Shown: in pieces, positions 34,101-46,700 of the stretch | Numbering within the stretch: the stretch's first letter is position 1 | How the letters are laid out: each line of letters begins with the position of its first letter | Assembly (NCBI GenBank): GCA_001792895.1 | Contig: MARA01000006.1 | Coordinates: forward strand, 186,001 to 250,000 | DNA: 64,000 bases | DNA from: Lentinus brumalis | Taxonomy: Eukaryota > Basidiomycota > Agaricomycetes > Polyporales > Polyporaceae | Direction: 5' to 3' | The notes under the pieces: generated by a model | Told to the model about the DNA's origin: nothing | The model's database searches: none | What the model saw: the letters and a program-made list of their open reading frames with translations, nothing else | Position numbers and translations under genes: made by a program

Positions 34101-37100
34101 CTGCGATTGTCCCACATGGCTCTGAAGAAGGTGCCCCAGAGCGTGCGCCATTGTCGTACGCTGCAGTGGTTGGACCTGTCGTGCAACCGAATAGGGGACC
34201 TCGAGGACGCGGGACTGGATCGAATACCACAGCTCCGGCACTTGAAGCTGCAGAATAACCGGATGGAGAACCTTCCCATCTACTTCGCACACTTGCGGGA
34301 GCTGCGCGACCTCAACATCTCGAACAACAAGTTCAAGCGCATCGTGCCCGTGGTCTGCGAGATTACTTCGCTGGTCGACCTCGATGCCTCATTCAACTCT
34401 ATCCAGGAGCTCCCTGAGGAACTCGGGCAGCTCACCGACCTTGATACTCTGACCATAGTCGGGAACGAGGTGTCCAAGATCCCCGAGCAGTGCTCAAACC
34501 TGAGGAACCTTCGGGTGCTCGATTGCAGGCGGAACCACATCACGGATATATCTGCGGTGTGCAGGCTCCCCAAGATCGAGCAGCTGCTAGCCGATCACAA
34601 CTCCATGCACGCCCTTGACGTCTCGTTTGGACCTGCTCTGAAGCAGCTGGATGCGTCGCACAACGACATCACGCAGCTTAACCTTGTCCCTGGCCCGCTC
34701 GGGTTGCCACATGCGCTCACAACACTCAACCTGTCACACGCGAAGCTCTCGGCTCTCGACGACCAAGCTCTCGCGCAGCTCACTTCGCTCGAGGTGCTCT
34801 ACATAGACCACAACTCCATCCGTTCCCTGCCAGAGAGCCTCGGCGGGCTCAGCCGTCTCAGGCACCTCTCATGCTCGAACAACCACTTGTTTACGCTGCC
34901 GAGTAGTATCGGGCGTCTGCAGTGGCTGGAGACATTGGAGGCGCACAACAACGACCTTTCCGAACTCCCGATGAGCCTGTGGAATTGTTCATCGCTGCAG
35001 GTGATCAACGTCACTTCGAACGTGATCAGTACATGGAACCTTCCTCCTGGATCGATCGACCTGGAGGTAGCGGTCCTGCATGCCTGGGGCAGCACGGTCA
35101 GCCTCCTTTCGGACCGAAAGGCGTCGAATGGCTCTATCACGTCTGGAACTGCTCTCCCCGCTCTTGCGTCGTCTCTCGAGAAGCTGTACGTCGGCGAGAA
35201 CAGCCTGACGGCGGACAGCTTGCATCCTCTTGCCCTCCTGAAGGAGCTGCGAGTGCTGAACCTCTCGTTCAACAACATTCAGCAGCTCCCAAGCAGCTTC
35301 TTCCGGAACCTCACACAGCTCCGCGAACTCTACCTCAGCGGGAACACCATATCCGCTATTCCGACGGAGAACTTGCAACATATGACGAAGTTGGAGGTGC
35401 TCTTCCTGAACGGCAACAAGTTGCAGACGCTGCCGCGGGAGATCAGCAAGCTCACGAACCTGTCGGTCATGGATGTCGGGAGCAACGTGTTGAAGTACAA
35501 TATTAACAACTGGGAGTTTGATTGGAATTGGTGAGTGGCTTGCATGGCTAGGACGTAGGACTTATTGCTGACGCGTGCTACTCAGGAACTTCAACACGAA
35601 CCTGCGCTATCTGAACCTGTCGGGGAACAAGCGGCTTGAGATCAAGCCGGACATGAACCACCGACAGTCGCGGAACCAGCAGCAGCTCTCGGACTTCGCC
35701 AGTCTGACACAGATACGCATCCTCGGCCTCATGGACGTGACCATCGGCATGCAGACGAACATCCCCGATGAGAGCGAAGACCGCCGTGTTCGTACGTCCA
35801 TGGCAGAAGTGAATGGGATGGCGTACGGGATCGCCGACACGCTCGGGATGACGGAACATCTCACGATGATCGATCTTGTCCAACCACACTTCCGCGGGAT
35901 GCACAACGAGGCCATCTTCGCTATGTTTGGTCGCGCGTCGCACATCGCGAGCAATAACAAGCTCACGAAGTTCCTCCACGACAACTTCCTGCGCGTGTTT
36001 ACGGAGGAGATTGACAAGCTCCAGGCGAAGGAGCGCGTCGACGACGCCATGCGGAGATCGTTCTTGAAGCTCAACAAGATCCTTCACGACCACCTCTACT
36101 CAACGTCCGGTCGGAAGATGTCGCATGTCAGCGCATCAGCGCCGCAGACCATCCACGACAAGGTCGGAGCGTCGGGAATCGTCCTGTACCTCGTGGAACG
36201 CACGCTGTTCGTCGCGAATGCTGGCAACGCACTTGCTGTCGTCTCCAACCAGGGCATCGCGAAGTTGGTCTCTCGGAAACATGACCCCTTTGATCGGCAG
36301 GAGACCGCCCGGATACGCGCCGCGGAAGGCTGGGTCTCCCCTAAAGGTACCGTAAACGACGAGATCGACGTCTCACGGTCGTTCGGCTTCTACTATCTTC
36401 TCCCCGTGGTCAACCCACGGCCCGATGTCTACACATACCAGCTCTCCGAGACGGACGAATTCGTCATCGTCGGCAACCGCGGGCTGTGGGACTACGTGTC
36501 GTACCAGACCGCGGTGGACATCGCACGCAAGGAGCGGGACCCTATGATCGCTGCTCAAAAACTCCGCGACTTCGCGATCTGCTACGGGGCCGAGGGGACC
36601 ACGATGATCATGGTCATCAAGGTGTCCGATCTCTTCAACCGCGGACTCCCACGCGACCTTCAACGCAGCCCGGAGCCCGTCATCCCCGAGGAGGTCATAC
36701 AAAGTCTCGCGAAGCGCAAGCGCAACCAGATCATCAACCGAGATATCTCGCGTCTGGACGACGAGGTGTCGCCACCTACTGGACACGTTGCCTTGGTGTT
36801 CACAGACATCCGGAACTCGACGCATCTCTGGGAAGTCAACCCCGGAATGCAGTCTGCCATGGTCCTGCACAACAACTTGCTCCGTCGCCTTCTTCGCTTC
36901 TGTGGTGGTTACGAGGTGAAGACGGAAGGAGACGCCTTCATGTGCTCCTTCCCTACGACTCTTGCAGCGTTGTGGTGGTGCATGAGCGTCCAGATACAGC
37001 TCCTCAGTCTTCCATGGCCTCTCGAGCTCCTGGAGTGCGAGGATGGCAAGGAAATATTGGACTCAGAAGGGCGCCCCATCGCTCGCGGTCTCTCCCTGCG

Positions 37101-37866
37101 TATGGGTATCCACTGTGGTCAGCCCGTGTGCGAACCTGACCCAGTGACTGGTCGTATGGACTACTTCGGACCCATGGTCAACCGTGCCGCACGAGTCAAC
37201 GCCGTGGCGGCCGGTGGGCAGATCATGTGTAGTGCGGACGTCATCAAGGAGATCAACGCCCGCATTCTCGACATGGGCCCAGAAACCGAGCACTCGTACC
37301 TCCAGCCTCCGAACGCCATCGACGCCATCCGGCGGATGGGTGTCAAGATCTTCCCCGTTGGCGAAGTCAAGCTGAAGGGCCTCGAAGTGCCGGAGATGCT
37401 TTCCATCCTCTACCCTTCCGAGCTTGCTGGCCGACAGAACCTTGAGGCCTTCGAGACCCCGCCGACCGCCTCAGGGTCGCGCGTGCAGTTCAGCGTGGAG
37501 CAGATGCGGGAGCTCGGCCTTCTTTGTGTTCGGCTCGAGACCCTGGCGAACTCCCGCGTTTTTCGCCCTCTTCCCACGCGCAAGGGCAGCATTGCGTCGG
37601 TTACAGGACAGCAGACAAGTCCAGATCCCGCTTCCGAGTCCTCCCTGGTTGTATTCGACGACCCTAGCCTCTACCTCCCCGTCATGGACGAGACATCCTC
37701 TGATGCGCATCTCACGACGGTGCTCCACTCGCTCTCGCTCCGCATCGACAATGCATTGACGAAGCTAGCGTTCATGCAAATGACAAGCATCGAGACCAAG
37801 ACCGGGATGCCCGACCTCGATCTCCGGGAGAAGATTTTTGAGCTTTGTCGACCCATTCCTTTGTGA
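31181..37866 (+). CDS. CYR1: Adenylate cyclase (Ras-associating, LRR, PP2C-like, class III cyclase)
   Basis: Makes cAMP from ATP at the plasma membrane, under Ras/G-alpha and CAP control, to activate protein kinase A. Exons 31181-31363, 32628-33657, 33712-33869, 33924-35530 and 35586-37866 close in frame to 1752 residues. Order of domains: Ser/Pro-rich N-terminus to about 345; Ras-association domain about 348-455 (LYKVRIYRANNSY); about 20 leucine-rich repeats 460-1000; PP2C-like domain about 1070-1330 (LFVANAGNA, DEIDVSRSFG); catalytic domain about 1390-1580 with metal-binding Asp in FTDIRNST and in KTEGDAF, and the NRAARVN block; C-terminal tail. Length is close to S. pombe Cyr1 but shorter than many basidiomycete homologues. 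Intron 1 (1264 nt) is unusually long and holds the inverted LRR fragment and hairpin. The start is the first usable in-frame ATG. Two truncated tandem 5' copies lie upstream. Confidence 0.93.
31533..31552 (+). other. 8-bp TTCG hairpin in intron 1 of the intact cyclase
   Basis: Identical to 6710-6729: arms TGTATGCT/AGCATACA around TTCG. It would form in the pre-mRNA of the functional gene. Confidence 0.6.
31935..32138 (-). repeat. Inverted LRR-exon fragment inside intron 1 of its own gene
   Basis: The reverse complement closely matches about 35155-35357 of exon 4 of the same gene. The pre-mRNA therefore contains a sense and an antisense copy of about 200 nt, some 3 kb apart. Intron and exon versions have diverged at several positions, so the fragment is not a very recent copy. 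Confidence 0.87.
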
Positions 37867-38241
37867 CCGCGATTCTCCGTTGTCTGCAGTTATTCGGACT
37901 ATAGCCTTAACTTATTCCATCTGGTCTTCGTCAGCATCTGTACATGTTCGCTAATCAACTGCTAGACCACCCGTATCCGTGTATACCCTTGTAGTATCCG
38001 CAGATCCGTCACATATCGCACTGTACAATACTGTAAAACAATATCATTATTGGCCCGTACCCTCGCAGACACCAGTCCAGTCCCAGACGAAGCGCATAGA
38101 AATGAAGGCATACATATTCCAAATCGTAAGATACGAGTGAATGCAATGTCAATGCAGCGGAAGCGATGTGGCAGGGAAACATGCCAATCCCGTCGCAACG
38201 GGACGCGTAGCTCCTAAGGTGAACGCTCTCGACAACCAGGT
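37867..38241. other. Convergent intergenic gap
   Basis: 375 bp between the cyclase stop and the stop of the opposing acyltransferase gene. It should hold both 3' UTRs and polyadenylation signals. I see nothing else in it. Confidence 0.5.
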
Positions 38242-41218
38242 TCAGCGCTGGCCTGGTGCCACCCACACGATGTCATCCTCCCTCGAGCTGCTGACGGTCT
38301 CGCTGTCATAGCCCTCGCCCTCTCCATCGCTCAGCGCCGCCCAGTCGCCCTCCACGGGGATCTCCAGCTCCCGGAACTTCGCTCCGCGAGCACGCAGGAA
38401 CGCCACCACCTCACGAGCACTCCGCCAGCCGACTGGCTCCGGGCTGGGCTCGACTCCCTCCTCCGTCGCGTAGTTTTCCCCCGAAGGTTCGACTTGTCCA
38501 CCGTACGCTCGTGCGAGGTGGACGGAGGCACGGACACGCTTGCTATCAGGGGCACGCTCGAGCTGCGCAAATAGCGATGCAAGTGCCTTGGCGGCATCGA
38601 CGCGGGCAAGAAGAACATGACGGATGAGCCGGCGTGAAGGCGGACGGCGCCGCTTCTCCGAAGGTGAGGGCGAGGGTGGAGTGGGCGAAGACGTATTCGA
38701 AGGTGAGGGCGAAGAACCGGACAGTGCGGTAGAGGACGTAGAGGGCGTGACCGGTCGAGATTTCGATCTGGCTTTCGAGCGGTCTATCCACGGGTTCTCG
38801 GGCGGGATCCGGGGAACGGTGTACTGCGCCATAGCACTGAGGGACATGTCCCACCGCTTAGGTGCCCAAACGCCGACGAGGACACGCCAGGCGGCGACAA
38901 GGCGTTTGGCGCTGCAGGATCAGAACGGTGTCAGACAGAGTTAAGTGCTCTGCGCACTTGATGCGCGACGCTGTTGGCACTTACCGATCGTAGCTATCTG
39001 TTTACGGCCAGTCACGACGAACGTGAGGTAAGTTCGGACCTCGGAAAGACGGGCAGAACGTACCATTGATCAACCAATTGTGGTACCTGGCGAACCCAAA
39101 GACGGAGGTGAGGGCAACAAGCGCGCCGACCGGAGTATACCACAAGAACGCCCAGACAAAGAAGAAGGCGGCAGGGTATATCATGAGCAAGAGGAGTAGA
39201 CCGAATACCACCTTGTTCTGCGCCTGGGTCTCTTCTTCATCTTCCACCAGTCGCGCACCAATGCGACCCATCACGTATGCAGGTGCATGAAGGATGATGG
39301 GAATGATTGAAAAGGGCAGAGGTAGGAGCAGCGCGACCGAATCCCGGACCAAGATGCTGAGCGTGAGTAGACGACTGGGTATAGGGACCGGTTGACGAGG
39401 ATCAAGGGCCGCTGACAGAGGCAGGGAAGACAAGACAGCATTCGTGAGGTGCGTGGACTCTAGCAATGAGTAGTACGTGAGGAGGTGCCTTCTGATAGCA
39501 TTGATGTTCGGAACGAGGTCGGGAGTAGAGAAGAGGTCAACGAGGCTGCGCATATTGTTTCAGCACGGCCGAAGGACATTTAATGGATAGCCGGAGGTCC
39601 TACGTACGTTTGAGATATGGTCACGAATTCATCAAGGTTTATAGAACGTTCTCCTGGCCACAAAAGGTCCCGTGCCATCCGAGCAGCATAGAGAGTATCC
39701 CTGCAATGAGGCAAAACTGGGGTGAGACATGTGCGAATCGGACAGGATAATTTACTAGCCAGTCCGGTGCGTTGATCGTCGACTGGGTGAGCTCTCTCTC
39801 GATCGCCGCCGTTAAACGCTTGACTGCTGCCCGGGGTGCGCCATCTTCTCCGGACATGAACTGTTCCATGTAGTCTTCCATCTTTATTGGTTGTCCGAAC
39901 CTGGCGGCGGAATGATTGAACATTGTGCCTCTCAAGGAACAGGCCAATAATACTTACTCCATAATCACCTAAGACGTACGAACATCAGCATTATGGTCGT
40001 CATTCATGACGCCCTCCAGCAGTACTGACCTGACTGCGGTACTTCGACTTATTCGTGTAGACAATTGCGGCAGGGACGATCACGACCTTCTCGGCACCTT
40101 GCTGAACCTTGTCTGGATTCTCCTTCGCCCATTTGGTGTACTCCAGAGCAGCCCAAGCAGCGCCGTCCTTGACCTGCATGATTTGAGGTTCGGTGTAACT
40201 GGTACCTTCGGGGAACAACGCCACTGCCTCGCCAGCGGCCAAGGTACGAAATGTGCCCTGGAACAGAACACGCTTGTCTGAAGCCTTGCGGTCTACCGGG
40301 ATGTTACCGGCGGACGTGAGGACGTATTTCATGACAGGGTTCGCGAATAATGACGCTGGAATCTGCTGGTCAACATGGCGGAGCCCGGAGTTCGGCAAGC
40401 GACCCACCTTTGGCCCAGTAGTGAAGAACCCTCTTGTACGGGAAGGCACACGCTATGTGATATTTAATCAGCTTTGGGATGTCTGGGGTATTAGCTCTTC
40501 ACGTACAAAGGACGGCTGGGTCGAGCATCATGTTATGGTGTGTCGCAGTCCTGCAGTCGAGAAGGTGTTAATACATAAGAAGGTCTGCACCCAATGGGAA
40601 AGCTTTCGAAAGTCTAAGGAGAAGACTCAGCCGGAAGACAGGCTCCAGGTAGAACAGAGTATGCGCGAAGTCACAAGGCGCAGGTTCAGCATGTTCGCCA
40701 GCCGCCGATGAACTGCATATGACCATACGCTACCACTTCCACAGCCCGGAAGCATAGAGCAGCAGTTCGAGCCGAACAACTTCGAAAGCAGGTTCCCCGT
40801 AATGACTGCCGACAGCACCGAAGCTTGTTTTGAGATAGACTCGATGCCGTACGTAGAAACGGCTGCGGACCTGAAGTGAGGCATAGGTCCTAGTGTCCGG
40901 GGTGACATTGCGCACGAGAACGGTGTGCCACGCGAACACCCAGGACAGGGTCCGCGCCGCCACCATGCTCACTTGCCAGCTGCGGGGCAGACTCAGGGCA
41001 TCGGACCCTGGACCCCACCGCGCATCCGAGAGAAGGATGAACATGGGAGGTGGAGTGCAAGATAGGCATGATCATGCATGGAGTAGGACTCACACAATAA
41101 TTGGACCTTGCTTCGGCACATTCTCGCCCCCAATGACATGGATCTCTGTGAAGAACGAGACAACGGCCCAGCCGGCGATGCGACGTATAATCCTGTGAGC
41201 GAGGTACGCGTCCGACAT
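38242..41218 (-). CDS. Glycerol-3-phosphate/dihydroxyacetone-phosphate O-acyltransferase
   Basis: ER/lipid-droplet membrane enzyme (Gpt2/Sct1 family) for the first step of phosphatidic acid synthesis. Ten exons close to 649 residues: 41218-41094, 40550-40507, 40452-40408, 40355-40030, 39968-39958, 39900-39760, 39700-39608, 39545-39064, 38997-38985 and 38911-38242. Acyltransferase motifs: THHNMMLD (HX4D-like block I), GNIPVDR (block II), LFPEGTSYTEP (block III), then VPAAIVY. Exon 8 carries two hydrophobic segment groups (membrane anchors); the C-terminus is Ser/Pro-rich and acidic. Two micro-exons (11 and 13 nt) are needed to keep frame. The intron after exon 6 appears to be GC-AG (begins 39759). 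Intron 1 is 543 nt, ten times the local norm. The start MSDAYLAHR is a reasonable but unproved choice. A 1252-bp transposon lies 117 bp upstream. A paralogue starts at 62162. Confidence 0.9.
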
Positions 41219-41335
41219 GGCCAGCAAGCAAGCAGAGACGACAGCAGGAGGTGGTGGTCGAGACGAGGAGGCCCACCAGAGGCGGACGTGGACCTGGCTT
41301 GTGCTCTCGGCGCTGCCCCGCGCTCCTAACTGTCC

Positions 41336-42587
41336 GGACCATGGGGGACCCTCCGCCGGATTCCGGCGGATTAGACGCTGATCCGGCTGACAGGTAGGCA
41401 CGGGGCTCTGCTACATAATCATGCTGCGCTCGGTCGTTTCAACCCAAGACTAGACACCATGTATACCGCCATTGACAGGGAATAATGACCTTCATATAGG
41501 CCGTGTAGCTCGGAGCACTCAAGCGTTTCCACGCAAGGCCAACCGCAAACGACTCAGGTAGGTTCTTTCACACTCAGGCGTACTCAGGCGTACTCAGGCG
41601 AAGGCGTTTTATTTCCCTGCAGAACAGCAGAAAATACTGCACACGAATATAACTTGTACGTTACCTTGACTGCGATGCGGACCGCGGTATGTACTTATGC
41701 TTCGCTTCCAGCTTTGTAGGTGACATTCTAGGTACAGTATTCGCTGCCAGCCAGAAGCATACAGCACAAGAGCTACAGGCAGCGTAGCCATGCACATTGT
41801 CAAGGTAAGTCCCTTACATCTCATGCTAGCTTGCTTGCTCGCAGAATCGCTGATGCATTTTGAACGCTTCCTTGTGGACATATGTCTCAGGCTGGCGCGT
41901 AAAGGTCGAACGTTCCAGGCTAGGTCCAAACTTCAAATGTCCCAGGCCCCCTCCTCCGACACTAGCGCGCCAAAACCAACTCATACAGATAGCAAAGGAG
42001 TACTACGGGATAGCCTCCCTCAATCCGTCTCTGTCTGACGGTAGGACACTTTATCGCTGGCCTTGTATCAATTCGCTCGACCCCGGCCTCGATAATGCTT
42101 AAGTACTCTATATTGACCTTGATACTTACTTGGATTCATGTCGACTTTGAATTTTACATAGCATTGCAAACTGCTACTTACTGTGCTGGTGTTAGTTTAC
42201 ATTGCCGCTCTGCCCCGGACTGGTATCGTTTCGGCTGAACCGCCCTGGCATGTTTGTGCTCCAGGCCCCGTCCTGGGACTGATACACCGTACAACTTACT
42301 CCCGGCGTAAATGTTCACTTCAGCAACCTTTGCTTCATCTCCGACCGTCATCACTTACATCCCTGGGACGTTTTCGCTAGACCTGTTCACTTCCAGCCTA
42401 GGCAGAATTCAGTCCAGCCCAGTCACTAAATACGCCGGACTGAAGTAAGACGAATAACCGTCTGGATGTAACGGAGACTACAAAACGTACTAAGGTGAAT
42501 ACAAAACATTACTACACCCAGCACCGCCACTGTCCGCCGGATCAGCGTCTATTCCGCCGGATTCCGGCGGACGGTTCCCCATGGTCC
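41336..42587. mobile_element. Non-autonomous DNA transposon with 52-bp terminal inverted repeats
   Basis: Left end 41336-41387 and right end 42536-42587 are inverted repeats of each other with 4 mismatches in 52. Both begin GGACCATGGGG and end inward with GACGCTGATCCGGC; each contains the palindrome TCCGCCGGA-TCCGGCGGA. Total 1252 bp. The interior has no transposase-like frame, and holds three copies of a 10-mer ending ACTCAGGCG at 41571-41600. Target-site duplication is ambiguous; CCATGG occurs at both edges but is part of the repeat. It fills most of the divergent promoter between the acyltransferase and SPC3 genes. Confidence 0.85.
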
Positions 42588-42778
42588 TGGTGACCTCCCG
42601 CGCTCCATATGCGTCCCGTTATGGCAAGTGCTCGCGCTACGCGCACGTGCCGCCATGTACGTGTCGCGCACTGGCGGACGCGCACATCCATCTTGCATCT
42701 TGCCATTCACCTCGCCCACTCTCCGGTCCCTGTAACCTCACCGACTGCGACAGTCAGGCCGCCGCAAAACAGCTTGAC

Positions 42779-43742
42779 ATGCATACCTTATATTCACGAG
42801 TCAACAATGTCTCCGCGATGGTCTCGACCTGTCTCATGGTCCTTCTCGGCGCGATCTCGCTCTCCTCGCTCCTCTTCACTGCAGATCCTAAGGGGACACT
42901 CAGCATCTCGTCTATCCAGGTGTCCGTACTCTCGTAACGCGTTTTTGTCCAGCTGTTCATGGACTCCTCTAGATTCCCCGGAAACGCGCGTCGATACTCG
43001 AACAAGAACCAAGACTTCACCTTCGTAAACTTCAATCTAACAGCAGGTTAGCTTGTCCCCAAAAAGGCGGAACATACTCACAGACCAGCGCACCAGACCT
43101 CACGCCTCTGTTCAACTGGAACACGAAGCAGCTCTTCCTGTACGTCAGTGCAGAATACGAGAACAAGCAAGGCGTGAGTCCAGCCTCGTATTCTCGACCA
43201 TTCTGACGTCAGTTGACATGCTCAATAGGTGAGAAACGAGGTTGTCATATGGGATCGTATCGTCCGCCGGAAGGAAGACGCCGGTCTCTCTGTCGCGGGG
43301 CGAAACAAGTATGTCTTCCGCGACGTGAGCGCGTCCTTCAAGTGAGTACCCCAGATCTCTAGCATTCCAATTGCTTCAGTGCAATTCGGCGCCGCATATC
43401 CTCCGCTACCCGCTCTGTGACCATCGACACTCTGCTTGCTGATTGGGTGTCGCTCGCATATGTTCGACTGCTCGGTAAAAGGCGGGACAGCTCAGAAGAC
43501 GGCAGGGAGAAGCCTTCCGATGATTGTCGCATGAGAACTCTTTCGTAACCCCCGTCTCTGCTTGTGCATGATCGACCGTTAATCCGCGGACTTGCTGATG
43601 CCTCTTCCACCATAGGGATGCACCGCCTGCTCACTACACTCTCAAGTATAACATCATGCCGTATGTTGGCGTCCTCACCTATGGGGAGGCAGCTCGCACT
43701 GTAGACCCCGTTCCTTTCCCTGAGCGTCAAGATTTGTCATGA
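42779..43742 (+). CDS. SPC3: Signal peptidase complex subunit 3
   Basis: Small ER membrane subunit required for signal-peptide cleavage. Exons 42779-42921, 42973-43046, 43097-43173, 43229-43341 and 43616-43742 close in frame to 177 residues, the normal length for Spc22/23. An N-terminal signal-anchor helix (about residues 14-36) is followed by a lumenal domain with the family landmarks DLTPLFNWNTKQLFLYVSAEY, VVIWDRIV and LKYNIMPYVGVL. The start lies directly before the anchor, as in homologues. Intron 4 is 274 nt, longer than the others (50-55 nt). The gene is divergent from the acyltransferase, with a transposon between them ending 191 bp upstream of this start. Confidence 0.92.
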
Positions 43743-46700
43743 CCGGCGACATTTGAACGACATTCCCATATCCATGAATCGGAGGGCCACTCGAGGGTTT
43801 GTAGTCATGTGTATGTCTTCTACCATATACCAGTGGGATCGCTTTATCTTGCTGGGACCTACGTCACTGAGGGACTATTTGGAGCTTGACACACTTAGAC
43901 TGCGCACAGGACCTTGTGTCCGCGGCCTTCCCTCACTTGTGCGAAGCTGCTCGAAATTCGGTATGTGATACACTTCTCATGGACATGGAACGCGGTGCAT
44001 GAGGACAGTGTACGCCGAACGTCGCAACGCGTGTTGCAGCATTCAGTGAGCTCATCGCGATTATTGTGCGGCCTGGTCTCACTGTTCAGCGTTCATTTAC
44101 CAGCATTGCGGATTTGCATGTCACAATGAAGAACACGATTCGGGGTCCTCGCACGCTTCGCTACATTGACCATGCTAACTGTTTTCATGCTCCTCGGGAC
44201 ACGTTCTCCGCTGGCTGCGCTCAACAACCGAATGCCGCCGCCCTTGGGTGAACGATGAGACGACACGCTCTCCGACGTCGCCTGGCGTGCTCACACAGGC
44301 TCGCATGCACGCAACGTTGCAACAGCGCTTCCACGTCCATCGACACGTGCACGACTTGACACTCTGATGCCCAACACCCGTTGTATACTTACCCTGTTCT
44401 TTGTCTCCGCTAGCATGCCACGCAGCTACCAGGCACCCCACCGTTGTTCTCCAGGACCCGCCCCATACCGCTTTGTTCGTGCTCCACCGACATCTCGTCG
44501 GGTGGCAACACACGCCTTTGGTGCAGACGAGCTGCAGACGTCAGCGAGGATTGCGAGGGCGCTCCGAACACGCTTCCTAGAGTGATCTTCGCGCCTTCTA
44601 CGCCGAACCTCACATGGGATCACAGGTCCTTCATCTCGGACCTTGTAGAGGCCGTTGCAATCCCACTGTCATGGTCCCAAGATAGTGAGCGTCAGCAGTC
44701 AGTTTGGCCAAGGTCAAGGCCCTCTTTGTGCCTTCCACAAGTGCATCGATACGGCAATATCGCCGAGACTGTCTACTGATGATTCCTCGATCAGTAAGGA
44801 ATTGGAACCATGAAGCACGAGCTCAGACGCATTTATCTCCACATCTGGTCCGAGCTGCAACTTCGGGGACTTCAAGTTGCAGCACTTTGCGCTCTATCAG
44901 CACTAGGTGAGCCCGCCCATGTCGCCTCTTGCTTGTCCAGTGTCCGCGTGTTTCAGCGAAGTTGCTTCACATACATTATCCTCGCTCATGCCGACGAGGG
45001 TACTCACTCGTATGACATGCTATTCCAGCGGCCGTAGAAGCTGCCTTTGATTGGCTCGTCAAAGGCCTGGGTACGTTCTGAGATCCTCTTATTCCCGCAT
45101 TCGAGGGGCCTCATCGGCGGAGGGAAGTTGCCTGCTGAAGCTGAGTTCTCCATCGGCGCCGCGGGAGAAAATATCGCTTGCCACGCTGTCGCGGGTTCTG
45201 CTGTGCAAGCACATCAACATCCTTGAGATTGTGACTGAAAGTATGGTGTGTCGTCCCCTGATCACTCTGCAGGAACGAGAGCCAACGAGATGTCCAAGAG
45301 AGGGAGAGCGCAAGACCGAATGCAGATTGGGTTCGCTGTACGCCGCAATCCACTGGAAGAACAACCTAATCTGAACGTGACGCGCGTTCTAGATCCCGGG
45401 CGATCCCATAACGCGTTTGGGAGCCACTGGGAATGCGAAGCCGGGCGACAAAGACGGGTGAGAAGTGTCCTGTGTATTGGCCTGGCGTGCCTCCCTGAGA
45501 CCCAATAGTGCCAGCGAATTGCACCCTCACTCTTCCTTCTGGCCCTCATAGACCTCGTAGGCCCTGTGAGTCCTGCGTTTGAATGCGCCGCGAAGGCGAA
45601 GGCACGAGCCTCCTCCTCAATCAAACCTGTTTTGTGTATGTCCTCGCGTTGAGGCCCGCAATGTCTATGCCGGCAGGGCCGTTCCCACCAATGGCGAAGA
45701 GAACGGCGCGACTCGCCGAGGTGAGCGAAATGAATGGTGCGTCGTGTGCCCGCGCGAACGTTCTGATCTTCTCGAGGCGCTCACATGCGGATTGCGCGCG
45801 AATGCCCCGACGCAGGGCTCCAGGGCTAGGTTTGATCTTGCCAAGTTGTCCTAGGATGGGCAAGCACAACGCCGCTTTAGTCGGGATGCGGATGCGCGTA
45901 GGCTGGTCCACTGAGTGGCGTTAGGCGACCCGGGGTGCAGCACGTAAGGTGCGATTTCAGGAAAGGAAGCACTGTAACTCAAACTGACGGGCTTCGTGAC
46001 CAGTGGCAAGGGTATGGCGTCGCGAATCAGGAAGTCGCTGGGCCTTATGCGTTGGCCCTACCCTTTATCCGCATTCGGATGACCTGGAAGTCACGAACGG
46101 GAAAGGACGCCAACCTTGTACTCACGACGAATGCCCTCACGACAGATTTAGCTAGGTTCTGAACAACGCTGTCGTGCCCTTGGGTATGTCGAGAGTATTT
46201 GTATTTGGTCGCACTGCTCCTAACTACGTATGTCAGCACAGATGCCACAAGCATCCGACGACCAGTCATGCAGCGTCGGATCTGCAAATCCGTGCCCTAA
46301 TTCACCAGCGCTGCCAAGCAGCATTCAACGGTGGCGCCATGCCACTGCTCATCTTTGTCCACCGACCACACCAGTACCGAAGCGTGCGGAAGCTGGCCTC
46401 CAAGACGTCGTGCGTAGAACGGCCGCGCTCGACATTGTCTGATCAGCGGTCACAACCGCAGTGCGCGTTGTTCGGCATCGACGCTCCCCATAGCCCCCGC
46501 CTGGACCTCGTGGATGGAAGAATTCGTGTGCTCACTTAGGCCGAAGCGTTCCCGGAGCTGTGCCTTGGCCACGCGTATTCGTGGCCACAAGCCGACGTGA
46601 CGCACCGTGGAGTCTGCGTGGTGAATGAAGCACGGACGGTGGTCCGCAAGGCCCATGGACATTCGGTTGCTTCCGCCGACCGTCAGTTGGGCACGGGCGG

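Noticed and set aside
45621..45911. Minus-strand frame containing FAIGGNGPAGID, reminiscent of a nucleotide-binding turn
   Set aside because: Isolated 96-codon piece; flanking frames do not continue any dinucleotide-binding fold.
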